Assembly: GCA_900544675.1 (NCBI GenBank)
Contig: UQVZ01000012.1
Location: 25,284 to 89,283, forward strand
DNA length: 64,000 nt
Source of the DNA: an uncultured Bacteroides sp.
GTDB taxonomy: Bacteria > Bacteroidota > Bacteroidia > Bacteroidales > Bacteroidaceae
Direction: 5' to 3'
Both the position numbers and the translations under genes were made by a program. Shown in pieces: positions 36,752-45,536 of this stretch. Numbering within the stretch: position 1 is the first letter of the stretch; every line of letters begins with the position of its first letter. The notes beneath the pieces were generated by a model. It made no database searches and was not told the origin of the DNA. It worked only from the letters and a program-made list of their open reading frames with translations.

Positions 36752-39139
36752 TTAAAGTTCTTTACTTTGTTCTGGGGTTATCAGCCGGATATAGAATACG
36801 CCTCCGGCTATCTTGCCCGGTTTAGGACGGAAGGTCAAAGTGACTTCCTTCTTGTCTTGCAACATCCCGTCCGGAATTGCATATTCCACATCAACGAATG
36901 CCTGCTTCTTCCACTTCCCTACCAGGTTCTCCGTAGCAAACAGTTTTCCGTCTATCAGGATATCAAACTCACGGTCGGCGGTTTCATTGCCCCAATAAGT
37001 CACTCTTAAGACAAGCCCTGACTTCCCTTCGGTAGAAAGCACATAGCTGAAATAACCTCCGTCTTTCGCGTCACGCCATGCCCTGCCCTCGAAGTTTCCT
37101 TTTGTCGAGTTCTCGCTCTTCATCAGGTGGTCGGCTTCAGGTTGTTGCTCGCCCGGCGCAATCGCATCTACCGTACGCCGGTCTAAAGCGATGCGCGCCT
37201 CTTCCTCTGCCTTCCGCTCCTGCAGGTAACGCCCGTATTCCGCTTCATTCATCGAAAGCCAGTAAATCGAATAGCGGCTATCATGGATGCCATAGAAAGG
37301 CTCCAATACCAAATCTTTGTATTTCTCCGAACGGAACAATCCCGACACGGCATAATGGAGAGGCTTGCCTGCTATCGGTTTCATCTGGTCCAGCTTGGCT
37401 AGTATTTCCTTACGCTCACCGATAAGGAAAGGTGTATCGTAGACCGGGACCAACGGTCCGGAGGCGATATGCCCCCACCGGCTATCGTCTGCCACCAGCC
37501 CGTCCAGATGCTCCGTACCCATACGCGCGCCCAATACAATAGGACCGCGCAACACGGCTACATACTCGGGCAGGTTGGGGAATTCCTCCAACGTGGTATG
37601 CATCGGGGTACGGATTTCCACAACATCCCCGTCCTTCCATTCACGATCGATGCATACATACGAAGAAGGTTCCGACCCGACAGCATAATCCTTGCCGTTG
37701 CACAACACCCGCATTTCGGATGCTTTCACCCACCACGGATGGCGTACCAGCAACTTAAAGCGTCCGGGAGCGTCCAGCGATACCGTTATGCGGCTCCCTT
37801 CTTCTGCCGGGAATTGTGTCTCCTGCGTCAGCCCGATGCCTCTTTCTTTCCACTGAAGACGGGAAGCAATGAAAAGGTTCACGAAAAGCGAATCGCCCGT
37901 ATGCGTATAGATAAATTCGCCGTACTTGCCCGGATTCTCCATGCCTGTGCCCACACAGCACCACATTGCCTGGTTCGGTGCCGAATATACCCGGTAATGC
38001 GCCGGACGGGCAGAGGTGAAATACACATATCCTCCATGTCCGGGATGTACCGCCGAGAGGATATGATTGTACAAGGCACGCTCGTAGAAGTCGGCATAAC
38101 GGGCATCGGGACGCATCCGGAAAAGCCCTTCGGTCAGTTTCAGCATATTGTTGGTATTGCATGTCTCGGGACCTTCACGGTCTTCCACATAACTCTTGCT
38201 ATCGGCTTTTGCCACAAAGTGTTCGCGCCGGCTATTCCCTCCGAAAGCCAGCGAACGGTTCTCTACTACCGTATGCCAGAAAAATGTTGCCGCATCGGCA
38301 TACGTACGGTCATCTGCCAATTCCGCGATACGCTGGTATCCGACCGCTTTGGGTACTTGTGTATTGGCATGTTTATTATCCAGATTATCCACACCTGCCG
38401 CCATGCTATCGAGCAGCCAGTGATGCGAAAAACGTTTCGCCGCGTCCAGGTATTTCTTGTCGCCCGTCATCTGATAAGCGTCGGCATAAACCTCATCCAT
38501 TCCGCCAAACTCCATGTCGAGCATCTGCTCCATCTGCTCATCGGTCAAGGGCGAAATTACTCCGATGCCCCAGTCGCACAAGTCAAGAAACATCTGCCGG
38601 GCTTCTTCATTCCCTGCATACATCCATGCATCGCGCAATCCGGCATATAATTTATGCTGGTTGTACCAGGGCACCCAGTACTTCCCGATTGCACCTACGT
38701 TCCCTTTCCTTATCTCGTCCCATAGCGGCTTGCCGTTCGGTACCCCGCCGATATATCCGTCTCCATTCTGCTCCTGACAACGCTTCAGTTCGGCTATCAT
38801 ATATTCCATGCGCCGGCGGCATTCCTCATCTCCCGTAGCGGCATAGTGCATGGCAAGTGCCGAAAGATAATGTCCGCCCACGTGTCCGTCCAGCCCTGCC
38901 CAGTTGGGGAAAAGCTCGCCTTTCATAGGCAAGCCTGCCTCTTTCAAGAAAGGAGCCAACAAGCGGTCGACATCATATTCCAGTAAAACTTTCCCGTTTA
39001 GCTCCTGCGCATGCTTGAACGGTCCGTCCAGCAAAGTCACTTCACCCAGTGCGAACGTGTTCGGATACAATTTATCTTGCGCCTGCACATCGCCCAGACA
39101 TGCCAGGCAGGCTATCCATATTCCTATTGTCTTTTTCAT
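36752..39139 (-). CDS. GH127/GH146 beta-L-arabinofuranosidase-like enzyme
   Basis: This 795-residue secreted DUF1680 protein starts MKKTIGIWIACLACLGDVQA. The helical barrel shows HVGGHYLSALAMHYAATGD, WVPWYNQHKLYAGLRDA and the zinc/catalytic cluster ETCNTNN (E325, C327) and WCCVGTGMENPGKYGEFIY (C394, C395). These match Glu338, Cys340, Cys417 and Cys418 of the GH127 enzyme HypBA1, where the third of these is the nucleophile. A C-terminal domain follows. Full length and Bacteroidales context suit GH146 equally well. It removes L-arabinofuranose from arabinan or glycoprotein side chains. Confidence 0.88.
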   Translation of the reverse strand: MKKTIGIWIACLACLGDVQAQDKLYPNTFALGEVTLLDGPFKHAQELNGKVLLEYDVDRLLAPFLKEAGLPMKGELFPNWAGLDGHVGGHYLSALAMHYAATGDEECRRRMEYMIAELKRCQEQNGDGYIGGVPNGKPLWDEIRKGNVGAIGKYWVPWYNQHKLYAGLRDAWMYAGNEEARQMFLDLCDWGIGVISPLTDEQMEQMLDMEFGGMDEVYADAYQMTGDKKYLDAAKRFSHHWLLDSMAAGVDNLDNKHANTQVPKAVGYQRIAELADDRTYADAATFFWHTVVENRSLAFGGNSRREHFVAKADSKSYVEDREGPETCNTNNMLKLTEGLFRMRPDARYADFYERALYNHILSAVHPGHGGYVYFTSARPAHYRVYSAPNQAMWCCVGTGMENPGKYGEFIYTHTGDSLFVNLFIASRLQWKERGIGLTQETQFPAEEGSRITVSLDAPGRFKLLVRHPWWVKASEMRVLCNGKDYAVGSEPSSYVCIDREWKDGDVVEIRTPMHTTLEEFPNLPEYVAVLRGPIVLGARMGTEHLDGLVADDSRWGHIASGPLVPVYDTPFLIGERKEILAKLDQMKPIAGKPLHYAVSGLFRSEKYKDLVLEPFYGIHDSRYSIYWLSMNEAEYGRYLQERKAEEEARIALDRRTVDAIAPGEQQPEADHLMKSENSTKGNFEGRAWRDAKDGGYFSYVLSTEGKSGLVLRVTYWGNETADREFDILIDGKLFATENLVGKWKKQAFVDVEYAIPDGMLQDKKEVTLTFRPKPGKIAGGVFYIRLITPEQSKEL

Positions 39140-39148
39140 AGTCGTGGT

Positions 39149-40747
39149 TTATCTGATTCGTTTATAGTCGAAATAATCTACATCTACATAACCGCCCGTC
39201 GATTTCGTCGCATAATTGAATATCGCATACTTGGTTCCCATAAAGAAACGGCGGTAATCGAATATCATCTTGAAATCGGTACCGATTTTCATCCATTCTT
39301 TCCCGTTCAGGCTATAATAAAAGGCAGCCATGTCCTTACCCGGACGGAAATCCCCGTCGATGCGCAGGTACACCTTGTCTTGCGCCAGCTCGACACGGGC
39401 TTTCTCTTCGGTCTTCACACCGGTCACCGCCTTGTCCGAGTCGCGCAAGGAAACCGTTTGCGAAGACATCGTGAGGTATTTCTTCCCGTTCTCCATCCGT
39501 ACCGAAAGCACGCCCGCATCCCCGTTAAAGGCACTGAATCCGGCTACATCCCCTTCTTTCATTTGAGAAATATCCATCGCCACGCTTCCCGTACACAGCG
39601 GTCCTTCCATGCGTTGGGTCAAGGTATTGGGTGCCCAAAACAGGTTCTCTACCACACGGGAGGTCTTCAGGCGCAGGTATCCGCTACGTTCGGTGAGCGA
39701 CCATGCCTCATCGACCGGATTATGATTCCATTGCCAATGGATGTCCAGTTCCGGTTCTCCGAAATCGTCACTTATCACCAGCGGAATGGCAGGACCGCCC
39801 TGAACGGGTTTCTCCATTACCTCAGGCACCTGTCCGTTCGCGTCTCCCAGTATGGGCCAGCCGTCTACCCAGCGGCAAGGAATCAACGTCAGCACACGGC
39901 CTACTCCGCCACGGTCCTGGAAAATCACGCCATACCAATTGCCCTTGGCATCGTCTACGATACATCCTTGACCGATGTAAGGGAATCCTCCGAAGTCTGC
40001 TTCCAGTATCACTTTCTTCTCGTAAGGTCCCGTTATCTTATCGGCACGATAACATACCTGGCGGCGCTTGCCTCCGTTAGGCCATGAAATCATCAGCAAA
40101 TAATATTTCCCGTTGTATTTGATAGCGCGGCTTCCTTCCAGCAATCCTGTCTCGGTGCTGTCCCGCTCGAATATTTTCATGTCCACTCCGCCGGGTTGCA
40201 CATCCGTCAGGTCGGGCTTCAGCTCGCGCAATTGTCCTGTACCATAAAACACATAGACTTTTCCGTCGTCATCGAACAACAAGGACGCATCGTGGAAATG
40301 CGGCGTACGCGATACCAGTTTCCACTCTCCACGCGGGTCGGCAGTAGTATACACATAGCCGCGGAAAGGTTTGTCGTTAGGCGAGAAATAGGCATAAAAC
40401 TTACCGTCGTGATAACGGATTGAGGTAGCCCACTGCCCTCTCCCGTAAGCGGTACATCCCTTCAAGTCATAATTGGGCGTATCGGTCAGACGGTCGAACA
40501 AATAGCTTACCGGTTCCCAATTTACCAAATCTTTGGAATGCATGACCGGTGCACCCGGCATCAGGTGCATTGTCGTGCTCACCAGATAAAAATCATCACC
40601 TACCCGGATTACATCAGGGTCGGGCACATCGCTCCATAACATCGGATTGGTAAAGGTGCCATCCCCGTTATCACTCGATTGTGCCATAGTCGGACCAATA
40701 AAGGAACTGAACATTGCCAGTGCATAAAGAAAGCCGCGTATTTTCAT
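39149..40747 (-). CDS. GH43 glycosidase with C-terminal beta-sandwich
   Basis: This 532-residue secreted enzyme starts MKIRGFLYALAMFSSFIGPT, cut near MAQ. Triad contexts are SDVPDPDVIRVGDDFYLVST, HDASLLFDDDGKVYVFYG and GLLEGSRAIKYNGKYYLL. The C-terminal ~190 residues form a concanavalin-like domain (DDFGEPELDIHWQWNHNP ... GGYVDVDYFDYKRI), as in beta-xylosidases and arabinofuranosidases of GH43 subfamily 12. It is the first gene of the eight-gene minus-strand operon and has a TAnnTTTG promoter 27 bases upstream. Confidence 0.87.
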   Translation of the reverse strand: MKIRGFLYALAMFSSFIGPTMAQSSDNGDGTFTNPMLWSDVPDPDVIRVGDDFYLVSTTMHLMPGAPVMHSKDLVNWEPVSYLFDRLTDTPNYDLKGCTAYGRGQWATSIRYHDGKFYAYFSPNDKPFRGYVYTTADPRGEWKLVSRTPHFHDASLLFDDDGKVYVFYGTGQLRELKPDLTDVQPGGVDMKIFERDSTETGLLEGSRAIKYNGKYYLLMISWPNGGKRRQVCYRADKITGPYEKKVILEADFGGFPYIGQGCIVDDAKGNWYGVIFQDRGGVGRVLTLIPCRWVDGWPILGDANGQVPEVMEKPVQGGPAIPLVISDDFGEPELDIHWQWNHNPVDEAWSLTERSGYLRLKTSRVVENLFWAPNTLTQRMEGPLCTGSVAMDISQMKEGDVAGFSAFNGDAGVLSVRMENGKKYLTMSSQTVSLRDSDKAVTGVKTEEKARVELAQDKVYLRIDGDFRPGKDMAAFYYSLNGKEWMKIGTDFKMIFDYRRFFMGTKYAIFNYATKSTGGYVDVDYFDYKRIR

Positions 40748-40773
40748 ATCGTTATTAGTTAAAAGTTTGCCTA

Positions 40774-40781
40774 CAAATTTA
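40774..40781 (-). promoter_or_regulatory. Promoter of the glycosidase operon
   Basis: Minus-strand TAAATTTG, followed by TAGGC, matches TAnnTTTG 27 bases before the ATG at 40747. It would drive all genes down to 27698, which are separated by only 9-30 bases. Confidence 0.55.
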
Positions 40782-40920
40782 AAAGAAAATATGAATAAAT
40801 TCGACTATCTAATCATAGATTTTCTCCAGAATGGAACATACGAGCATTAAATTGGTACAGGATGTAACATAGAGAATAAAATATGAAACATACGGAACAA
40901 AGATTACCGGCCTAACCGAT

Positions 40921-40928
40921 TATCTTTG
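40921..40928 (+). promoter_or_regulatory. Promoter of the divergent GH43 lipoprotein gene
   Basis: TATCTTTG followed by CAC matches TAnnTTTG 45 bases before the ATG at 40973. The 225-base divergent gap could hold a shared operator, but no palindrome is obvious. Confidence 0.65.
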
Positions 40929-40972
40929 CACTAACCGGATTTGACATTACTCATTATTATATTATACAAACC

Positions 40973-42685
40973 ATGAAAAAGACATTGAATTTATTGTTAG
41001 GGGGCACACTGAGCCTGTTCGCATTCTCGTGTGCCGGCAATCAGATGGAAGTTACTCCGGGCACTCCCGTATTCACCGATTTCACTTATACAGGACAAGA
41101 TGCCGTCTACGAGCAAAACCCGCTTGCTTCCGATGAATTTTATTCACCCATCCTGCAAGGATGTTATCCCGACCCCAGCATCTGTAAAAAAGGAAACGAT
41201 TATTACCTGGTATGTTCTTCGTTTGCCATCAATCCGGGCGTGCCTATCTTCCACTCGACCGACCTGGTAAACTGGAAACAAATCGGACACGTACTCGACC
41301 GCCCGTCCCAATTGAAGGTGGAAGACACGGGAATCAGTGCCGGTGTGTATGCGCCTACCATCCGCTATAATCCGAACAACGATACATTCTATATGATTAC
41401 CACCGAATTTGCAGGAGGATTTGGAAACATCATCGTCAAGACCAAAGACCCGATGCAAGGCTGGAGCGACCCTATCAAACTGAACTTTGAAGGCATCGAC
41501 CCCTCTATCTTCTTCGATGATAACGGGAAAGCCTATGTCGTTCACAACGATGCCCCAAAGAAAGCCCTGTACGAAGGACACCGCGTCATCAAGGTATGGG
41601 AATACGATGTGGAGAAAGACCAGGTAGTGCCCGGCTCGGATAAAGTCATCGTCAACGGAGGCGTAGACCTCTCGAAGAAACCCATCTGGATTGAAGCTCC
41701 CCACCTGTATAAGAAAGACGGGAAATATTACCTGATGTGTGCCGAAGGCGGAACAGGAGACATGCATAGTGAGGTTATCTTTATCAGCAATAACCCGACA
41801 GGCCCGTTCAAGCCCGCTCCGGAGAACCCTATCCTCTCCCAACGTCACTTGAACGCCGACCGTCCCAATAAAGTGGACTGGGCAGGACATGCCGACCTGG
41901 TAGAAGGTCCGGACGGCAAATACTACGGTGTATTCCTCGCTATCCGCCCCAATCACGCCAATCAGGTGAACACGGGACGCGAAACCTTCATCCTTCCCGT
42001 CGACTGGACCGGAACCTTCCCCGTATTTGAAGGAGGCATGGAACCCTTGCAACCCAAGTTGAAAATGCCTGCAGGCGTGACCAACCAGACGGGTACAAAC
42101 GGTTTCTTCCCCAACGGCAATTTCACTTATACCGATAAGTTCACCTCCGATACGCTGGATTACCGCTGGGTAGGTGTGCGTGGCGCACGCGAGAAATTCA
42201 TCTCCACTTCACCCGAAGGATTGACCATCACTCCGTATGAGGTCAATATCAAAGCCGTACAACCTACTTCCACCCTCTTCTATCGCCAGCAGCACCTGAA
42301 CTTCACGGCTACTACGACCCTGAACTATATACCACGTTCGGAGAAAGACCTGGCAGGTATCACATGCTATCAAAGCGAAAACTTCAACTATGTATTCGGC
42401 GTGACCAAACAGGGAGAAGAAAACGTGCTGGTATTGCAACGTACCGAAAAAGGAAACTCGACCGTAGTGGCAAGCACCCCGGTAGAAGAAACACGCCCCA
42501 TCCAATTGCAGGTAAAAGCCGTCGAAGACCAATATACCTTCAGCTATTCGACGGATGGAAAGACCTTCGAAGCGGTAGGCGGAACCGTATCGGGCGATAT
42601 TCTCTCGACCAATGTAGCCGGCGGATTTACCGGTGCAATGATAGGGCTTTATGCCACAACAGGCAATGATGCTCTGGCACAATAA
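40973..42685 (+). CDS. GH43 glycosidase lipoprotein
   Basis: This 570-residue lipoprotein starts MKKTLNLLLGGTLSLFAFSC, with lipobox AFSC, so it is probably anchored in the outer membrane, unlike its SPI paralogues. GH43 contexts are QGCYPDPSICKKGNDYYLV, GIDPSIFFDDNGKAYVVHN and PIWIEAPHLYKKDGKYYL. The C-terminal ~190 residues form a concanavalin-like domain typical of beta-xylosidase or arabinofuranosidase enzymes. It is divergent from the glycosidase operon and probably shares its substrate. A 22-bp tandem repeat begins just after its stop. Confidence 0.88.
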   Translation: MKKTLNLLLGGTLSLFAFSCAGNQMEVTPGTPVFTDFTYTGQDAVYEQNPLASDEFYSPILQGCYPDPSICKKGNDYYLVCSSFAINPGVPIFHSTDLVNWKQIGHVLDRPSQLKVEDTGISAGVYAPTIRYNPNNDTFYMITTEFAGGFGNIIVKTKDPMQGWSDPIKLNFEGIDPSIFFDDNGKAYVVHNDAPKKALYEGHRVIKVWEYDVEKDQVVPGSDKVIVNGGVDLSKKPIWIEAPHLYKKDGKYYLMCAEGGTGDMHSEVIFISNNPTGPFKPAPENPILSQRHLNADRPNKVDWAGHADLVEGPDGKYYGVFLAIRPNHANQVNTGRETFILPVDWTGTFPVFEGGMEPLQPKLKMPAGVTNQTGTNGFFPNGNFTYTDKFTSDTLDYRWVGVRGAREKFISTSPEGLTITPYEVNIKAVQPTSTLFYRQQHLNFTATTTLNYIPRSEKDLAGITCYQSENFNYVFGVTKQGEENVLVLQRTEKGNSTVVASTPVEETRPIQLQVKAVEDQYTFSYSTDGKTFEAVGGTVSGDILSTNVAGGFTGAMIGLYATTGNDALAQ

Positions 42686-42700
42686 GCAACATGGCGTAAC

Positions 42701-42840
42701 GCAGATAGGTGCATCGGGCAACGCAGATAAGTGCATCGAGCAACGCAGATAAGTGCATCGGGCAATGCAGATAAGTGCATCGGGCAACGCAGATAAGTGC
42801 ATCGGGCAACGCAGATAAGTGCATCGGGCAACGCAAGTAA
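42701..42840. repeat. 22-bp tandem repeat, six copies plus a degenerate seventh
   Basis: The unit starts GCAGATAAGTGCATCG and ends GGCAAC. Copies begin at 42701, 42723, 42745, 42767, 42789 and 42811, exactly 22 bases apart; the seventh at 42833 decays to GCAAGT. Changes between units are single bases. It lies between convergent genes, with no spacers and no cas genes. Confidence 0.92.
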
Positions 42841-42867
42841 TTCCGTTGTCCGATGTATTTGTTTGCA

Positions 42868-43881
42868 TCAACCGAAACAGACTCCCATACGTTTGCCCTG
42901 AACAATCAAATCGTTGTCGGGAGTCACCAGCTTCAGCTTACCGGCAACTTCCGCCAGAGGGACGGAAACGATTTCCGAACCCCGAAGAGCAACCATTCTT
43001 CCGAATTGCTTTTTAGCGATAAGCTCGGTGGCATGCCCTCCCATCCGGGTGGCAAGCGTACGGTCGAACGCCGTAGGGCTTCCTCCGCGCTGGATGTATC
43101 CCAATACCGTCTCGCGGGTCTCGAATCCGGTTTCGTACTCGATTTCCTCTGCGATGTACTGGGCAGCCTTTTTCCCATGCATGGTGGAAATACCTTCAGC
43201 CACCACCACAATCGAATAAGGCTTCCCTTTCTTCAGGCGGCCAATAATGACATCACCTATATTATGGATATTAAACGGAAGTTCAGGAATCAGGATAATG
43301 TCGCCTCCTCCTGCCATGCCAGAATGAAGGGCAATCCATCCAGCCTTATGCCCCATCACCTCAATCACCATCACACGCTGGTGCGAACTGGCGGTAGAGT
43401 GCAGGCGGTCGATGGCTTCGGTGGCGATGCTGACCGCCGAATCGAACCCGAAAGAAGTGTCCGTGCCCCACACATCATTATCAATGGTCTTGGGTATCGT
43501 CACTACGTTTACCCCGGCTTCCACCAGCATGGAGGCAGTAGTTTGCGTGCCGTTCCCCCCGATGCATACCAGGCAATCCAATCCATGTTCCTGAATCGTC
43601 TTCAGCAAAGCCGCGGGCTTGCTGTCCGAAAGCGAGAAAGTCCCGTTCTTGCGGAAAGGCTTCACGCGCGAAGTGCCCAGCACGGTGCCTCCCAGCGTAA
43701 GCAGACCGCCCATCGAAGCCTCGGTAAGCGGCACCACATCGTCATCCAACAGGCCCCTGAAACCGTTATGAATGCCATACACTTCCATTCCATAATAATT
43801 GATTGCCGTCTTGCAAACCCCTCTGATAGTGGCATTGATGCCCGGGCAATCGCCTCCTGCCGTTAAAATTCCGATTCTCAT
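42868..43881 (-). CDS. pfkA: 6-phosphofructokinase
   Basis: This 337-residue glycolytic kinase starts at the ATG at 43881 (MRIGILTAGGDCPGINATIRG); a TTG three codons earlier is less likely. The nucleotide loop reads CIGGNGTQTTA and the fructose-6-phosphate loop reads IPKTIDNDVWGTD. Gly at the E. coli 104 position with Lys at 124 is the clade X combination, usually ATP-dependent; PPi enzymes have Asp and Lys. The Asn for the usual Asp in GGDG is unusual. It is divergent from the GH3 operon. Confidence 0.92.
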   Translation of the reverse strand: MRIGILTAGGDCPGINATIRGVCKTAINYYGMEVYGIHNGFRGLLDDDVVPLTEASMGGLLTLGGTVLGTSRVKPFRKNGTFSLSDSKPAALLKTIQEHGLDCLVCIGGNGTQTTASMLVEAGVNVVTIPKTIDNDVWGTDTSFGFDSAVSIATEAIDRLHSTASSHQRVMVIEVMGHKAGWIALHSGMAGGGDIILIPELPFNIHNIGDVIIGRLKKGKPYSIVVVAEGISTMHGKKAAQYIAEEIEYETGFETRETVLGYIQRGGSPTAFDRTLATRMGGHATELIAKKQFGRMVALRGSEIVSVPLAEVAGKLKLVTPDNDLIVQGKRMGVCFG

Positions 43882-43979
43882 AACCTTCAAAATTTGTCTT
43901 CATGTGGTAAAGTTATAAGAAAAAAGCGTAGATTTGTCTTTTCTAACATAAAATTACGCAACAGATACGAGAAATAGGC

Positions 43980-43987
43980 TAACTTTG
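43980..43987 (+). promoter_or_regulatory. Promoter of the GH3-type enzyme operon
   Basis: TAACTTTG followed by CAG matches TAnnTTTG 34 bases before the ATG at 44022. Confidence 0.65.
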
Positions 43988-44021
43988 CAGCGCCGAATAA
44001 CGTAAGTAAAAGAAATAATCA

Positions 44022-45527
44022 ATGGTTTCAACTAAGTTAATCGAAAAACTGTTTGTTTCCCGCCAAAAGGAAATAGACTACTACAATACACAAGCGGAGG
44101 CTATCCAGGAGAAAGTGTTCCGCAAACTCATCGAAAACGCTTCCGAGACGGAATGGGGAAAGAAATACGACTATACCCATATCCATACTTATACCGATTT
44201 CCAACGGGTGCCCATCCAAATGTATGATGATGCCAAAGGCTACATCGACCGCATGCGCCACGGCGAGAAGAATGTGTTGTGGCCCGGGAAGGTCATCTGG
44301 TATGCCAAATCATCGGGCACCACCAACGACAAGAGCAAATTCATCCCGGTCAGCAAGGACGGATTGAAGCACATCCATTATAAAGGCGGGACAGATGCCG
44401 TAGCCCTGTATCTGCGCTCGAACCCCGAAAGCCAATTCTTTTCAGGCAAAGGACTGATATTGGGAGGAAGCCACAGCCCGAATTATAACGTAAAAGACAG
44501 CCTGGTAGGAGACTTGTCTGCCATCCTGATACAGAACATCAATCCGCTGGTAAACCTCATCCGTGTGCCCAGCAAGGAAATTGCCCTGCTGAGCGAATTT
44601 GAAGAGAAAGTGGAACGCATCGCCGAAACCACTATCCATGAGAATGTGACCAACCTCTCGGGAGTGCCTTCGTGGATGCTTGCCGTTATCAAGCGCATCC
44701 TGGAAAAGACGGGTGCCCGATACCTGAACGAAGTCTGGCCCAACCTGGAAGTCTTTTTCCACGGGGGAGTCTGCTTTACGCCCTACCGCGAGCAATACAA
44801 GCAACTCATCCCTTCCGACAAGATGCACTACATGGAGACTTACAATGCCAGCGAAGGGTTCTTCGGTTTGCAAAGCGACCTGAGCGACCCTGCCATGTTG
44901 CTGATGATAGACTACGATGTGTTCTACGAGTTCATCCCGCTGGAAGAAATAGACAACCCGAGCCCTACCATCGTGCCTCTGACGGGCATCGAAGTGGGAC
45001 GCAACTACGCCATCGTCATCAGTACCTCGTGCGGCTTATGGCGGTACATCCTGGGCGATACGGTGAAATTCACCCAGAAAGACCCTTACAAGTTCATCAT
45101 CTCGGGACGTACCAAGCACTTCATCAATGCTTTCGGCGAAGAGCTGATGGTGGACAATGCCGAAAAAGGACTGGCAAAGGCGTGTGCCGCTACCGGTGCC
45201 CAGGTGCTGGAATACTCGGCAGCCCCTGTCTTTATGGACGCCAACGCGAAATGCCGACACCAATGGCTGATTGAGTTCAGCGTTATGCCCGACTCGATAG
45301 AAAAGTTCCGCCACATTCTTGACCAGTCTTTGCAGGAAATCAATTCCGATTACGAGGCGAAACGCCACAAGGACATTACCTTGCAGGAGCTGGAAATCAT
45401 CGTGGCACGTCCGAACCTGTTCCACGACTGGTTAAAGCAAAAAGGCAAATTAGGAGGGCAGCACAAAGTGCCCCGCCTAAGCAACAACCGCGATTATATA
45501 GAAGAAATGTTGAAACTCAATTCGTAA
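44022..45527 (+). CDS. GH3 auxin-responsive-promoter family adenylating enzyme
   Basis: This 501-residue member of the ANL adenylating superfamily, GH3 branch, has the ATP motifs WYAKSSGTTNDKSKFIP, METYNASEGFFGLQ and LWRYILGDTVKF. The linker to the C-terminal lid is ISGRTKHFINAFGEELM. Plant GH3 enzymes join amino acids to acyl acids such as jasmonate and auxin; the bacterial acyl substrates are unknown to me. It lies 9 bases before an Ig-like lipoprotein gene and forms a three-gene operon with it and a DUF3108 protein, a context pointing to the cell envelope. Confidence 0.88.
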   Translation: MVSTKLIEKLFVSRQKEIDYYNTQAEAIQEKVFRKLIENASETEWGKKYDYTHIHTYTDFQRVPIQMYDDAKGYIDRMRHGEKNVLWPGKVIWYAKSSGTTNDKSKFIPVSKDGLKHIHYKGGTDAVALYLRSNPESQFFSGKGLILGGSHSPNYNVKDSLVGDLSAILIQNINPLVNLIRVPSKEIALLSEFEEKVERIAETTIHENVTNLSGVPSWMLAVIKRILEKTGARYLNEVWPNLEVFFHGGVCFTPYREQYKQLIPSDKMHYMETYNASEGFFGLQSDLSDPAMLLMIDYDVFYEFIPLEEIDNPSPTIVPLTGIEVGRNYAIVISTSCGLWRYILGDTVKFTQKDPYKFIISGRTKHFINAFGEELMVDNAEKGLAKACAATGAQVLEYSAAPVFMDANAKCRHQWLIEFSVMPDSIEKFRHILDQSLQEINSDYEAKRHKDITLQELEIIVARPNLFHDWLKQKGKLGGQHKVPRLSNNRDYIEEMLKLNS

Positions 45528-45536
45528 ACATACCGC

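Noticed and set aside
39011..40087. A 358-codon plus-strand frame opposite GH43/GH127 genes
   Set aside because: Spans the junction of two well-supported minus-strand genes; no motif.
42701..42840. CRISPR array
   Set aside because: The repeats are directly adjacent with no spacers, only 22 bases long, and no cas genes are present.
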